Below the pieces are notes generated by a model. The model made no database searches. It saw only the letters and a list, made by a program, of their open reading frames with translations, and was not told where the DNA came from. Of a stretch of 15,028 nt of DNA, positions 9,051 to 14,535 are shown one piece after another. A program made the position numbers and the translations under genes. The DNA comes from CAWGCE01 sp964480915 (lineage in GTDB: Bacteria; Planctomycetota; Planctomycetia; Pirellulales; Pirellulaceae). Location of the stretch: NCBI GenBank assembly GCA_964480915.1, contig CAYZRS010000097.1, positions 1 through 15,028 on the forward strand, in the 5' to 3' direction. The stretch's first letter is position 1, and each line of letters begins with the position of its first letter.

Positions 9051-9071
9051 CATCGACGTTATTCGTCGATG
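9051..9071 (+). terminator. Possible mRNA-end hairpin after the sulfatase pair
   Basis: An 8-bp perfect stem, CATCGACG (9051-9058) with CGTCGATG (9064-9071), has a TTATT loop and begins 36 bases after the stop. No T-run follows, so it may stabilise the mRNA end and not terminate by itself. Confidence 0.35.
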
Positions 9072-9165
9072 TCACGAATCCCAAGGTGAATTGGGAGAAG
9101 AGCATCTACGCTCGCGACATCCTAGCTTCGCGGTAGACACCGTTGATCGCCCGGCACGGAAAACG

Positions 9166-9196
9166 AAAAAAGGTTTACGCCAATTTGACGTAAACC
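9166..9196 (-). terminator. Rho-independent terminator behind the tRNA-Leu remnant
   Basis: On the - strand, GGTTTACG (9196-9189) pairs with CGTAAACC (9179-9172) and is followed by six T (9171-9166). It sits just after the tRNA 3' end, the place expected for the original tRNA gene's own terminator. This argues that the left flank is the original chromosome. Confidence 0.75.
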
Positions 9197-9212
9197 CTTG
9201 TGTTCACAGTAG

Positions 9213-9266
9213 TACCAGAGGTGGGACTTGAACCCACACGAGGTTGCCCTCACTGGATTTTGAATC
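9213..9266 (-). other. 3' half of tRNA-Leu(CAA), probable att scar of an integrative element
   Basis: Read on the - strand the block gives the anticodon loop TTCAAAA (9264-9258, anticodon CAA), the 3' anticodon stem TCCAG (9257-9253), a long class II variable arm GAGG-GCAA-CCTC as in tRNA-Leu, a perfect T arm GTGGG-TTCAAGT-CCCAC (9237-9221), the acceptor strand CTCTGGT (9220-9214) and the discriminator A (9213). The 5' anticodon stem should read CTGGA, but the sequence diverges just before the loop (9267 onwards), and no D arm or 5' acceptor strand is found nearby. A tRNA kept only from anticodon loop to 3' end is the typical product of tyrosine-recombinase integration into the anticodon-loop site. 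The inserted DNA should then lie to the right, with the full tRNA gene at its far end, outside this window. CCA is not encoded. Confidence 0.8.
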
Positions 9267-9520
9267 TGATCAACGACGTCTTATCAACATTTGTTTCGTG
9301 TTGAATTTGCGTCGTAAGTCTTGTCTCACGAAGTGGTTTGGCGAGATTTGAATTCAAAGCAAATTGTAATCATGTTGGTCTCGAATTGCCAGTATCTGCC
9401 CCCATTTTGCCCCCGCCCAGAAACAACGTGAAGGCAAGTCAGGCCGAGAGAAGTTAGGCTGGGTTTGCGAAACTGACATCAATTCGATTCGATTTCTTCG
9501 ATTTTGAGTTTGCCATCCAC
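9267..9520. other. Non-coding stretch inside the presumed island edge
   Basis: No gene is seen. The heptamer TGCCCCC occurs twice in direct orientation, at 9397-9403 and 9408-9414, 11 bases apart. Short direct copies such as GTTGAT lie close to the tRNA remnant on the - strand. Repeated short sites near an attachment core would fit arm-type integrase or excisionase binding sites, but this is inference. No integrase C-terminus can be recognised here. Confidence 0.35.
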
Positions 9521-9919
9521 TTAGTAAAGCCGCACATGCAAGATCGGCAGTTGTCCCATCGCGACGACGCGATCCAGAAATGTATCCAAGTCTTCGCCTT
9601 CCATTCCAAGATGATCGAAATACGCAGCTTATCCGAACAGGTCATCCTTGTTCAGATTGACGCAGCCGACCCGAACGAGCTCGGCATACATGAGCAAGCC
9701 CTCGGTGACCCTGGGCATATGGAACGCCCAAGGCTGAAGGTCTCTCACGGTTTCGATACTTTGAATCGTCGCAAATTCTTCTCGGTAGAATGAGTAGTGA
9801 TAGCCGGAGGTGGTTGTGAAGTCCAAAAGGCGAAAAGGATGGTAGTTCTCGCTGACGTCTTGTCTGCCAGCGTAGAAAGCGCTCCATTGAAGCTCAAAAT
9901 CGATCGATGTTTGCAACAT
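9521..9919 (-). pseudogene. Broken gene of unknown function with an in-frame stop
   Basis: The - strand frame starts at ATG 9919, preceded by GGAAGAGAG, and runs 96 codons to TAA at 9631-9629. The chain contains LQTSIDFELQWSAF and TTTSGYHYSFYREEF, and ends near NLNKDDLFG. In the same frame beyond the stop another 35 codons stay protein-like (YFDHLGMEGEDLDTFLDR...LPILHVRLY) before a second TAA at 9523-9521. The simplest reading is one small gene interrupted by a nonsense mutation; alternatively the 96-residue protein ends at the first stop and the rest is chance. I do not recognise the family. An upstream frame (10085-9894) overlaps the start and may be part of the same decayed locus. Decay is common just inside old integrated elements. 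Confidence 0.4.
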
Positions 9920-10150
9920 GCGGCACTCTCTTCCATTCAAGCTTTGTTGATCGCTGGGCAAGTCGATCTCGCTGTGAATCGGTGTTGACGGTTACTCCCG
10001 CCATTCGGCCCTGGTGAGCGGTTGTCCCGAGGATGATCGCATTGTCATCCAAGAGCATCACTTTTTGAATTGGCATCGGCTTCATACCCCATCTTCGATG
10101 ACCATGAGTTTGCTTGACTCTTCTGCTCGGTCTTTTTGCCGTTTTGCAAA

Positions 10151-10180
10151 ATCGGGCTCGCCAGTTTCCCAGCGAGCCCG
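10151..10180 (-). terminator. Rho-independent terminator of the small lipoprotein gene
   Basis: A perfect 9-bp stem, CGGGCTCGC (10153-10161) with GCGAGCCCG (10172-10180), has a ten-base loop. On the - strand it is followed by ATTTTGC. It begins about ten bases after the lipoprotein stop at 10191, which supports that gene being real and transcribed leftwards. Confidence 0.7.
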
Positions 10181-10190
10181 TTGTGCCATA

Positions 10191-10400
10191 CTAGACGTTG
10201 TGGTGCCTCGTCGCGGTCGAATCCGCGATCTGGCTCGGCAGCCTTGGTACTGCAGATGCAGAGGGAAGTATGCTTGGCTGGCGAGCGACAGACTTGCTTC
10301 TAGCGCAGCCGGACGCGATGCAGAGTACTAAGCAAAACCCAGCGGCGATGCATTTGGAAAACCACGACGCGGTGGATGAATTTTGAGCCGCTTTAATCAT
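10191..10400 (-). CDS. Small putative lipoprotein, function unknown
   Basis: The protein is 69 residues. A positively started N-terminus is followed by a hydrophobic core, CIAAGFCLVLCIASGC, ending in a lipobox-like ASGC with Cys32 as the possible lipid-bearing residue. The remaining 37 residues are polar and Ser/Ala/Pro-rich with no fold that I can name. Ala at -3 of the lipobox is acceptable but not optimal. No strong ribosome binding site precedes ATG 10400. Support comes mainly from the lipoprotein signal and the terminator directly behind the stop. It may be an entericidin-like or anchoring peptide, but no homology is claimed. Confidence 0.55.
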   Translation of the reverse strand: MIKAAQNSSTASWFSKCIAAGFCLVLCIASGCARSKSVARQPSILPSASAVPRLPSQIADSTATRHHNV

Positions 10401-10680
10401 GACTGCACTGTTGCCGAGAGCGAAGAGTTAACGATATCGGGAGTATCGTCAAAATCGTTCAGGTTGCCCCAAAACGGGCAGTGCTAGCGAAAGGGGCAGC
10501 GTAACCGGCACGGCTTGCCAATCTCGCGTCCAAGGCGAGCCGGATGCGTAAGCACGCTGGGTGCTGCGGGCGGTTAAAACTCAGTTTGTGGTGCGCCGCA
10601 AGCCGTTGATGATGCAGCCGCCAAGTGCCGTCAGCGATGACCATGCGAAAGCACATTCGGCGAGTGGCTATCTACAAACA
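10401..10680. other. Gap with REP-like hairpin
   Basis: No gene is supported in this gap. It contains an imperfect hairpin, described separately, and no recognisable terminator for the microprotein operon that ends at 10681. Confidence 0.35.
10511..10542. repeat. REP-like imperfect hairpin
   Basis: CGGCTTGCC (10511-10519) and GGCGAGCCG (10534-10542) pair over nine positions with one G-T wobble. GGCGAGCCGG followed by GCGTAAGC resembles short intergenic elements repeated in Rhodopirellula-like genomes; the resemblance is from memory and needs a genome-wide count. Confidence 0.3.
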
Positions 10681-10779
10681 TTAAGACTTGCCTCCCAAAG
10701 TCCAATAGGCGAACAGAAATACCGGGGACATTACGATTGTCATGATGAGCAACAGTGCAAAAATTGCCTCGAAAAACAT
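10681..10779 (-). CDS. 32-residue single-span membrane microprotein
   Basis: A 33-codon frame (ATG 10779, TAA 10683-10681) encodes a peptide starting MFFEAIFALLLIMTIV and ending YWTLGGKS. It is almost wholly hydrophobic over residues 2-26, so it should be a single transmembrane helix with a short polar tail. The ribosome binding site TAAGGAG is near ideal, seven bases before the ATG, and its first three bases are the stop codon of the 143-residue membrane protein upstream. This layout points to translational coupling and makes chance unlikely. Such peptides often bind and tune a larger membrane complex; here the natural partners would be the 143-residue membrane protein or the DegP-like protease of the same operon, which is inference. 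It is easy for gene callers to miss because of its length. Confidence 0.7.
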   Translation of the reverse strand: MFFEAIFALLLIMTIVMSPVFLFAYWTLGGKS

Positions 10780-10786
10780 CGTCTTT

Positions 10787-10793
10787 CTCCTTA
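10787..10793 (-). promoter_or_regulatory. Ribosome binding site overlapping the upstream stop codon
   Basis: On the - strand TAAGGAG joins the TAA stop of the 143-residue gene (10793-10791) with the AGGAG that serves the microprotein at 10779, spacing seven. This is classic stop/Shine-Dalgarno overlap and implies coupled translation. Confidence 0.7.
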
Positions 10794-11222
10794 CTTTCCA
10801 GCCACTTTGTGAGCGTCTGCCGCCAGCCACACTAATGCGGCGCCACACAAACAAAACACCAAGTCGAATGCCAAGCTGGCTCTGCGGAACAGTAGCCCGG
10901 TTGCTGCATCAAAGCCGAAGATCAGCGCACAAAAACCTCCGACGTAGTAGCTGAAGAAAACCATGCCATGCTCAAAGGTAAATGGTACGGTCATCTCTGG
11001 TGTGCAGGAGGCTGTCGCTGATGTGGCATTGCGAGACGGTGTCGTGACCGCAGATTCAGCCGTAACAACCGAACTGTTGGGCGTTTGACGACGCCGGGCT
11101 CGACGCACTTTCACGGGTGCCGTCGGCCTTCTTTGCTGGCGAGATTTGACTTGTCTTCGAGTCGACACTTGCGAGCCGCTCTTTTGACTTGGGGCTGTCC
11201 TTGCTTTGCGATTGTTCGTCAT
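10791..11222 (-). CDS. Two-helix membrane protein with basic disordered N-terminus
   Basis: The protein is 143 residues. Residues 1-75 are low complexity: first Arg/Lys/Gln/Ser/Thr-rich (about 1-48, containing VRRARRRQ), then Ser/Thr/Ala-rich. Residues about 83-105 (MVFFSYYVGGFCALIFGFDA) and about 116-137 (LAFDLVFCLCGAALVWLAA) are probable transmembrane helices separated by a short basic loop. No known domain is recognised. The basic arm probably stays in the cytoplasm and could contact nucleic acid or lipid head groups; this is inference. The start ATG 11222 has a strong GGGAGGAC seven bases upstream. The gene lies behind the DegP-like protease on the same strand and is coupled to the microprotein after it, so the three probably form one transcript. 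Confidence 0.75.
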   Translation of the reverse strand: MTNNRKARTAPSQKSGSQVSTRRQVKSRQQRRPTAPVKVRRARRRQTPNSSVVTAESAVTTPSRNATSATASCTPEMTVPFTFEHGMVFFSYYVGGFCALIFGFDAATGLLFRRASLAFDLVFCLCGAALVWLAADAHKVAGK

Positions 11223-11224
11223 GT

Positions 11225-11365
11225 CTAGTCCTCCCGTCTGTGCGCAGTTCGTTTTATCCTCTCCAGGAACTGCTGCATGTTTTGAATCGGTTCACGTCGA
11301 GTGCGTACCCAGTTGGTAATCCAGCCAGCCGCCGACGCGGCCAGGCAGGGGCAAGTGCTGGCCAC
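11225..11365 (-). CDS. Possible 46-residue small protein between degP and the membrane protein
   Basis: The frame from GTG 11365 to TAG 11227-11225 lies exactly in the gap between the protease stop and the next ATG. The C-terminal half looks protein-like (WITNWVRTRREPIQNMQQFL, then ERIKRTAHRRED), and its end contains the ribosome binding site of the following gene, as tight operons do. Against it, the GTG has no clear ribosome binding site; the frame also runs open back to 11464 inside the protease gene. It may be a real amphipathic basic peptide or simply a long open gap. Confidence 0.3.
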   Translation of the reverse strand: MASTCPCLAASAAGWITNWVRTRREPIQNMQQFLERIKRTAHRRED

Positions 11366-11393
11366 GTCATTGGCTGCTGGTAAACAGCTTTTT

Positions 11394-12938
11394 CTAGGAA
11401 CTTCGGATAAATACGAAGCGGCTGAAGCCGTCCCGTTGGAGGAGTAACCGCAAACCTCGGTCACTCTTCACCGCGTCGGCGACTTCGCCGAACTGTTTCG
11501 CCGACGCAATATTCTGTCCGTTGGCCGACGCAATGACATCGCCTTCGCTGATCCCTGCGTTGTCCGCGAGGCTTCCGGGTTGCACCTCGGTGATAACGAT
11601 TCCTTGTTCGGAATCGCTGAGGTTCAGTTTGTCGGCAAGTTCAGGCGTAATCGACTGGACGGAAATCCCCAAGTCGTCGAAGCCTGCCGAGTCGCCTTTG
11701 CCCATGTAGGCCGCGATTTTGGCGTCATCAAGTTCGCCAAGAGTCACCGACATGGTTTGCTCTTTGCCGTTGCGGAAGACTCGCATCGAGCAACTCGTAT
11801 TCGGCGAGGTAACCGCGACGAAATTGCGGAGCTGATTGGCACTCTTCATCAACTTGCCATTGAACTCCAGGATGATGTCACCGGATTGCAAGCCAGCCGA
11901 TTCGGCCGGGCTATCGGGCACCACATCGCCAATGAGTACACCTTCCGTGCCATCGAACGCGAAGGATCTTGCCAAGTCATCGGTGACGTTCTGAATTGCT
12001 GCTCCCAACCAACCGCGTTCGACCTTTCCATTGGATATAATCCTGTCAGTAACAAGCCGCACCATGCTACTTGGAATCGAAAAGCCGACACCCATATAGC
12101 CGCCGGTCTTCGAGGCGATCGCGGTGTTGATACCGACGACCTGCCCTTCCAAGTTGACCAAGGGTCCGCCGCTGTTGCCGGGGTTAATGGCTGCGTCGGT
12201 CTGAATGAAGTTCTCATAGTCCGAGACGCCGACGTTTTGGCGACCGGTGGCGCTCACGATCCCGGCGGTGACTGTTTGTGTCAGTCCGAACGGGCTACCG
12301 ATGGCGAGTACCCACTCGCCGACCCGCAAGCTTTCGCTGTCACCAAGGTCGGCAGGGACCAAACCGCTGGCCTCGATTTTGAGAACAGCCAAGTCGGATT
12401 TCTGGTCCGTGCCGACGACCTCGGCGTCGTACTCTTTTTCGTTAGAAAGCGTAATCGTGACGTTGTCCGCGTCAGCAATCACGTGATTGTTCGTGACGAT
12501 ATAGCCGTCGTGACTAATAATGACGCCTGTGCCCATTCCATTCTTAACAATGCCCTCACGCGGCTGAAGCCGTTCAAAGCGATCCATCCCGCCGAAAACG
12601 TCATCGCCGAAAAACTGACGAAACTCGGGCGGCAGCCTTGAGAAAGGGCTGTTACCCGTTCGGCTCGATCCGTTCGATCGCGTGGTTATCGTACGAATCT
12701 TTTGGCTGCTGCTAACGCTGACGACGGATGGTCGCATTGCGTCAGCCACGTGTTGGAAACCTCGCGAAAGGTCATGAGCCATCGCCAGTTGCTCTTTGGC
12801 AACCATCGCCTTTCCCTGTTCCGAGGCGTAGCTAAGCTGGGCAAAGACGCCCGGATTGGCAAGCAATCCCAAAGTCGTCAAGGTACACATGGATGTTCCA
12901 AATAGGAACAGAGTTCTGGTGCGGCTGAAACGTAACAT
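11394..12938 (-). CDS. degP: DegP/HtrA-type periplasmic serine protease
   Basis: The protein is 514 residues. An N-terminal signal/anchor helix occupies residues about 8-33 (LFLFGTSMCTLTTLGLLANP). The trypsin-like domain spans about 60-300 and has the full triad: H152 in TNNHVIA, D182 in SDLAVLK and S256 in GNSGGPLVN. A long flexible segment (about 78-132) precedes it, in the place of the LA loop. PDZ1 lies at about 307-402, with the carboxylate-binding region before GVLIGDVVPDSPAESAGL. PDZ2 lies at about 420-510, with GIVITEVQPGSLADNAGI. Length and order match the DegP/DegQ/MucD group, which degrades and holds misfolded envelope proteins. ATG 12938 has GGAGGAG seven bases upstream. An AGAGGACT motif lies about 65 bases upstream in the leader. 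The gene heads a likely leftward operon with one or two membrane proteins. The symbol is by family; degQ or mucD would be equally fair. Confidence 0.96.
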   Translation of the reverse strand: MLRFSRTRTLFLFGTSMCTLTTLGLLANPGVFAQLSYASEQGKAMVAKEQLAMAHDLSRGFQHVADAMRPSVVSVSSSQKIRTITTRSNGSSRTGNSPFSRLPPEFRQFFGDDVFGGMDRFERLQPREGIVKNGMGTGVIISHDGYIVTNNHVIADADNVTITLSNEKEYDAEVVGTDQKSDLAVLKIEASGLVPADLGDSESLRVGEWVLAIGSPFGLTQTVTAGIVSATGRQNVGVSDYENFIQTDAAINPGNSGGPLVNLEGQVVGINTAIASKTGGYMGVGFSIPSSMVRLVTDRIISNGKVERGWLGAAIQNVTDDLARSFAFDGTEGVLIGDVVPDSPAESAGLQSGDIILEFNGKLMKSANQLRNFVAVTSPNTSCSMRVFRNGKEQTMSVTLGELDDAKIAAYMGKGDSAGFDDLGISVQSITPELADKLNLSDSEQGIVITEVQPGSLADNAGISEGDVIASANGQNIASAKQFGEVADAVKSDRGLRLLLQRDGFSRFVFIRSS

Positions 12939-12998
12939 GGTTTTTCTCCTCCGTATCTCTCAGTTCTGTTAACGAATAGTTTGGGATAAGAATTACAG

Positions 12999-13012
12999 CT
13001 TCTTAGTCCTCT
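12999..13012 (-). promoter_or_regulatory. AGAGGACTAAGAAG motif in the protease leader, possible CsrA site
   Basis: The 14-base string, preceded by CAAC, reads CAACAGAGGACT, which is close to the CsrA consensus ACARGGANGU around its GGA. It lies about 61-74 bases before the protease ATG, and a second GGA lies in the ribosome binding site. CsrA often bridges two such sites. Confidence 0.35.
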
Positions 13013-13087
13013 GTTGCTGATTCTATTTAATCATCAACCGAGGCAGCTTCCTCGGTCTGTATGAGTCTTTGTTTTCGTCGATTGCCG

Positions 13088-13116
13088 AAAGGCTGGGCGA
13101 GACCCTTCGCCCAGCC
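13088..13116 (-). terminator. Rho-independent terminator of csrA
   Basis: A perfect 10-bp stem, GGCTGGGCGA (13091-13100) with TCGCCCAGCC (13107-13116), has a six-base loop and on the - strand is followed by TTTC. It is about 130 bases after the csrA stop. The T-run is short, so a REP-like role is also possible. Confidence 0.55.
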
Positions 13117-13244
13117 CCGGGCACCAGCCCGTTGCCTTCACGCATCACGACAACGACAATCCGCCAATCGCGGATTTCCACGCGTAGGGTCCCACGTGGG
13201 AAGGTAACTCTGTTGAATCGCTACGCACCCAGCGAGTGCTTTAC

Positions 13245-13526
13245 TTATGCACACTTTGTCACTTCTCGCTCTTGTTGATAGTCCCCGCCAAGCGGCCGTT
13301 CGTCTCCAGATTTCGTGTATTCGCTATCCGCCTCGCGTTCACGCGCGGCGAAGTCGAACTCCACGGTTTCGTCAAAGTCCGTGAGTTCGCCACGCACGAT
13401 CCTGACATCGCCTGGGGCAACTACTCCGACTTTTACACTTTTGCCTCGGAATTCGAGTACTTTCAGCGTGACGTTGAAATCCGGTAATTTGATTTCCTGT
13501 TCTCGTTTTCGTGACAATACAAGCAT
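13245..13526 (-). CDS. csrA: CsrA/RsmA carbon storage regulator with C-terminal extension
   Basis: The protein is 93 residues from ATG 13526. It opens MLVLSRKREQEIKLP, the CsrA signature, followed by VTLKVLEFRGKSVKVGV and APGDVRIVRGEL. The RNA-contacting positions L4, R6 and R45 (R44 in E. coli) are kept; the His before that Arg is Val here. CsrA dimers bind GGA motifs in mRNA leaders and block or open the ribosome site. Residues about 50-93 form a charged, mostly acidic extension (FDETVEFDFAAREREADSEY and on) beyond the usual 61-75 residues. The frame is open further upstream, but AAGGAGG with spacing of about eight to ten sets the start. Its own site, AAGGAGGGA, carries GGA and so may be autoregulated. 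The gene lies 98 bases after a coiled-coil protein gene on the same strand. Confidence 0.93.
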   Translation of the reverse strand: MLVLSRKREQEIKLPDFNVTLKVLEFRGKSVKVGVVAPGDVRIVRGELTDFDETVEFDFAAREREADSEYTKSGDERPLGGDYQQEREVTKCA

Positions 13527-13604
13527 GACAATTTCCCTCCTTGAATTACGTTTGGTTCCACCAATGCACAACCATTGGTTTGGCGTTGTTGTGCGAACGC
13601 CTGA

Positions 13605-13626
13605 CTTCTTAGTCTCCCAGTCCTCT
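13605..13626 (-). promoter_or_regulatory. AGAGGACT / ACTAAGAAG motif upstream of csrA, possible CsrA site
   Basis: On the - strand this reads AGAGGACT, a spacer GGGAG, then ACTAAGAAG. The protease leader at 13012-12999 has the same pieces fused as AGAGGACTAAGAAG. AGAGGACT contains the GGA core that CsrA recognises. The match is seen directly; binding is inference. Confidence 0.35.
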
Positions 13627-14125
13627 AGTCTCCGACTCCGATATCTATGTTCAATGCTTCGAAAACGAGGTCGACTTCTTTGGCCTGTTGGTGCTTCACC
13701 GCTGTCAAAAGCCATCCCAGACGTTGCCGCAGATCGGCAAAGTCCGTGTGGCTTCCACTCTTGATCTGCGATATCTCCTTTTGCAGCGAAACCGACTGTT
13801 CCAATAGCCCGCGAAACTGATTCGCTAACTCCTCAATTCGGTGCAGAAATCGCGGTGAATTGGTTTTGATGTCTTCAATCAAGCCTTGATGATTTACGAC
13901 GCCTTCCTGCGATTCACGCATCGCCGAAATGAACAAGTCCAGGGACGTCAAGACTTCCTCGCACCACGCATCCAGTCTTCCGGGAGCTGCGTGGCCGAGG
14001 CAAGACTCTAGTCGGTGCATCGCAAACGAAAGCCGTACGTGCTGTGTGCGAGTGTCATCGACGGCAAGATGACGTTGCCTCTCTGTCATTCCCAACCGCG
14101 ATCCGTTCTTACTTGCAATGTCCAT
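13625..14125 (-). CDS. Helical, coiled-coil hypothetical protein
   Basis: The protein is 166 residues, soluble, with no signal peptide. Nearly the whole chain reads as amphipathic helix. Residues about 90-120 (FLHRIEELANQFRGLLEQSV, then SLQKEISQIKSG) have heptad spacing of a coiled coil. The last part, LVFEALNIDIGVGD, is compact and ends with an acidic tip. I do not recognise the family. ATG 14125 is preceded by AGGTGAT six bases upstream. It lies upstream of csrA on the same strand and is divergent from hsp20, so it may be co-regulated with the heat-shock gene or be an adaptor for one of the neighbours; this is inference from position. Neither a truncated domain nor catalytic residues can be seen. 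Confidence 0.72.
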   Translation of the reverse strand: MDIASKNGSRLGMTERQRHLAVDDTRTQHVRLSFAMHRLESCLGHAAPGRLDAWCEEVLTSLDLFISAMRESQEGVVNHQGLIEDIKTNSPRFLHRIEELANQFRGLLEQSVSLQKEISQIKSGSHTDFADLRQRLGWLLTAVKHQQAKEVDLVFEALNIDIGVGD

Positions 14126-14168
14126 CGTGTTATCACCTCATAGTTTTCGTTTCCGAAAAAAACACAAA

Positions 14169-14415
14169 GCAACGAGCGTGCCAATTTGGTGATTTTCTGC
14201 GGTTTGTGTTTTTCACGGGAAACGAGGTCTTCTGAACAGAGCCCGTGATCTTCACGGGCGTTGACTGCGACAAAATGTCGTACCAACTTCTGTCGTACCG
14301 CGACAAATTTGCGCGATGAACCACGTCAGCAGCGACTTGTTTGCCCAAAGAAGTCGCAACGCCTCGAAGTAAAACAATCACAAACCGATCGTGAACCAAT
14401 TGGCACACTCGTTGC
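14169..14415. repeat. Long imperfect inverted repeat flanking the divergent promoter region
   Basis: The left arm at 14169-14190 reads GCAACGAGCGTGCC then AATTTGGT. The right arm at 14395-14415 is its reverse complement with one substitution and one single-base gap. The arms are about 204 bases apart and sit symmetrically between the two divergent genes. They may be paired operator sites or the ends of a small non-autonomous element. Confidence 0.6.
14268..14305. promoter_or_regulatory. Cluster of TGTCG/CGACA half-sites, putative operator
   Basis: CGACA-AAA-TGTCG at 14268-14280 is followed by TGTCG-TACCG-CGACA at 14291-14305, making two palindromes with shared half-sites. TGTCGTACC also occurs as a direct repeat 15 bases apart (14276 and 14291). 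A repressor or activator dimer site for hsp20 or the divergent gene is the likely reading. Confidence 0.5.
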
Positions 14416-14535
14416 GTAGTTTCGTTCAAGTGCAGCCGATGCTGCCAAAACGTCAGGCGGTTCCAGTCGCGACGAACACCGACTCGAACCGATCGACTGT
14501 CTTTTTCCTGTTGCAAAACTTTAGGAGATGAAAAA

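Larger units (their letters stand above)
12939..13244. other. Leader and promoter region of the protease gene, with several hairpins
   Basis: This gap separates csrA from the downstream protease gene. A 7-bp stem, ACCGAGG (13037-13043) with CCTCGGT (13050-13056), sits about 100 bases before the protease ATG. A 7-bp stem, AATCCGC (13158-13164) with GCGGATT (13170-13176), and the 12-base palindrome TCCCACGTGGGA (13190-13201) lie nearer csrA. An A/T-rich run at about 12960-13035 is the likely promoter region, but no -35/-10 pair stands out. Confidence 0.4.
14126..14535. promoter_or_regulatory. Divergent control region between the coiled-coil gene and hsp20
   Basis: This 410-base gap must hold both divergent promoters. 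It contains an imperfect inverted repeat with arms at 14169-14190 and 14395-14415, a perfect hairpin GCCCGTGA (14241-14248) / TCACGGGC (14252-14259), and a cluster of TGTCG/CGACA half-sites at 14268-14305. No classical sigma-32 or CIRCE element is seen. A - strand open frame runs through most of it (14669-14133) but overlaps hsp20 and is judged a shadow. Confidence 0.5.

Noticed and set aside
9213..9266. Split tRNA explained by a group I intron in the anticodon loop
   Set aside because: No 5' tRNA half is found on the - strand at higher coordinates within a reasonable intron length, and no group I core was noticed; an att scar explains the data better.
9454..9645. 63-codon - strand frame near the island edge
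   Set aside because: It overlaps the 3' part of the broken gene in another frame, and its Trp/Cys/Ser-rich composition looks like an out-of-frame reading.
9894..10085. 63-codon - strand frame (MKPMPIQKVMLLDD...) overlapping the broken gene
   Set aside because: It has some protein-like sequence but no clear ribosome binding site and a 26-base overlap with the next start; it may be part of the decayed locus but cannot be supported as a gene.
10561..10812. 83-codon + strand frame opposite the microprotein
   Set aside because: No ribosome binding site; it is the antisense of the microprotein and of the end of the membrane protein gene.
11580..12641. 353-codon + strand open frame antisense to the protease gene
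   Set aside because: It is the complement of a well-supported DegP gene; codon bias of the real gene keeps the opposite frame open.
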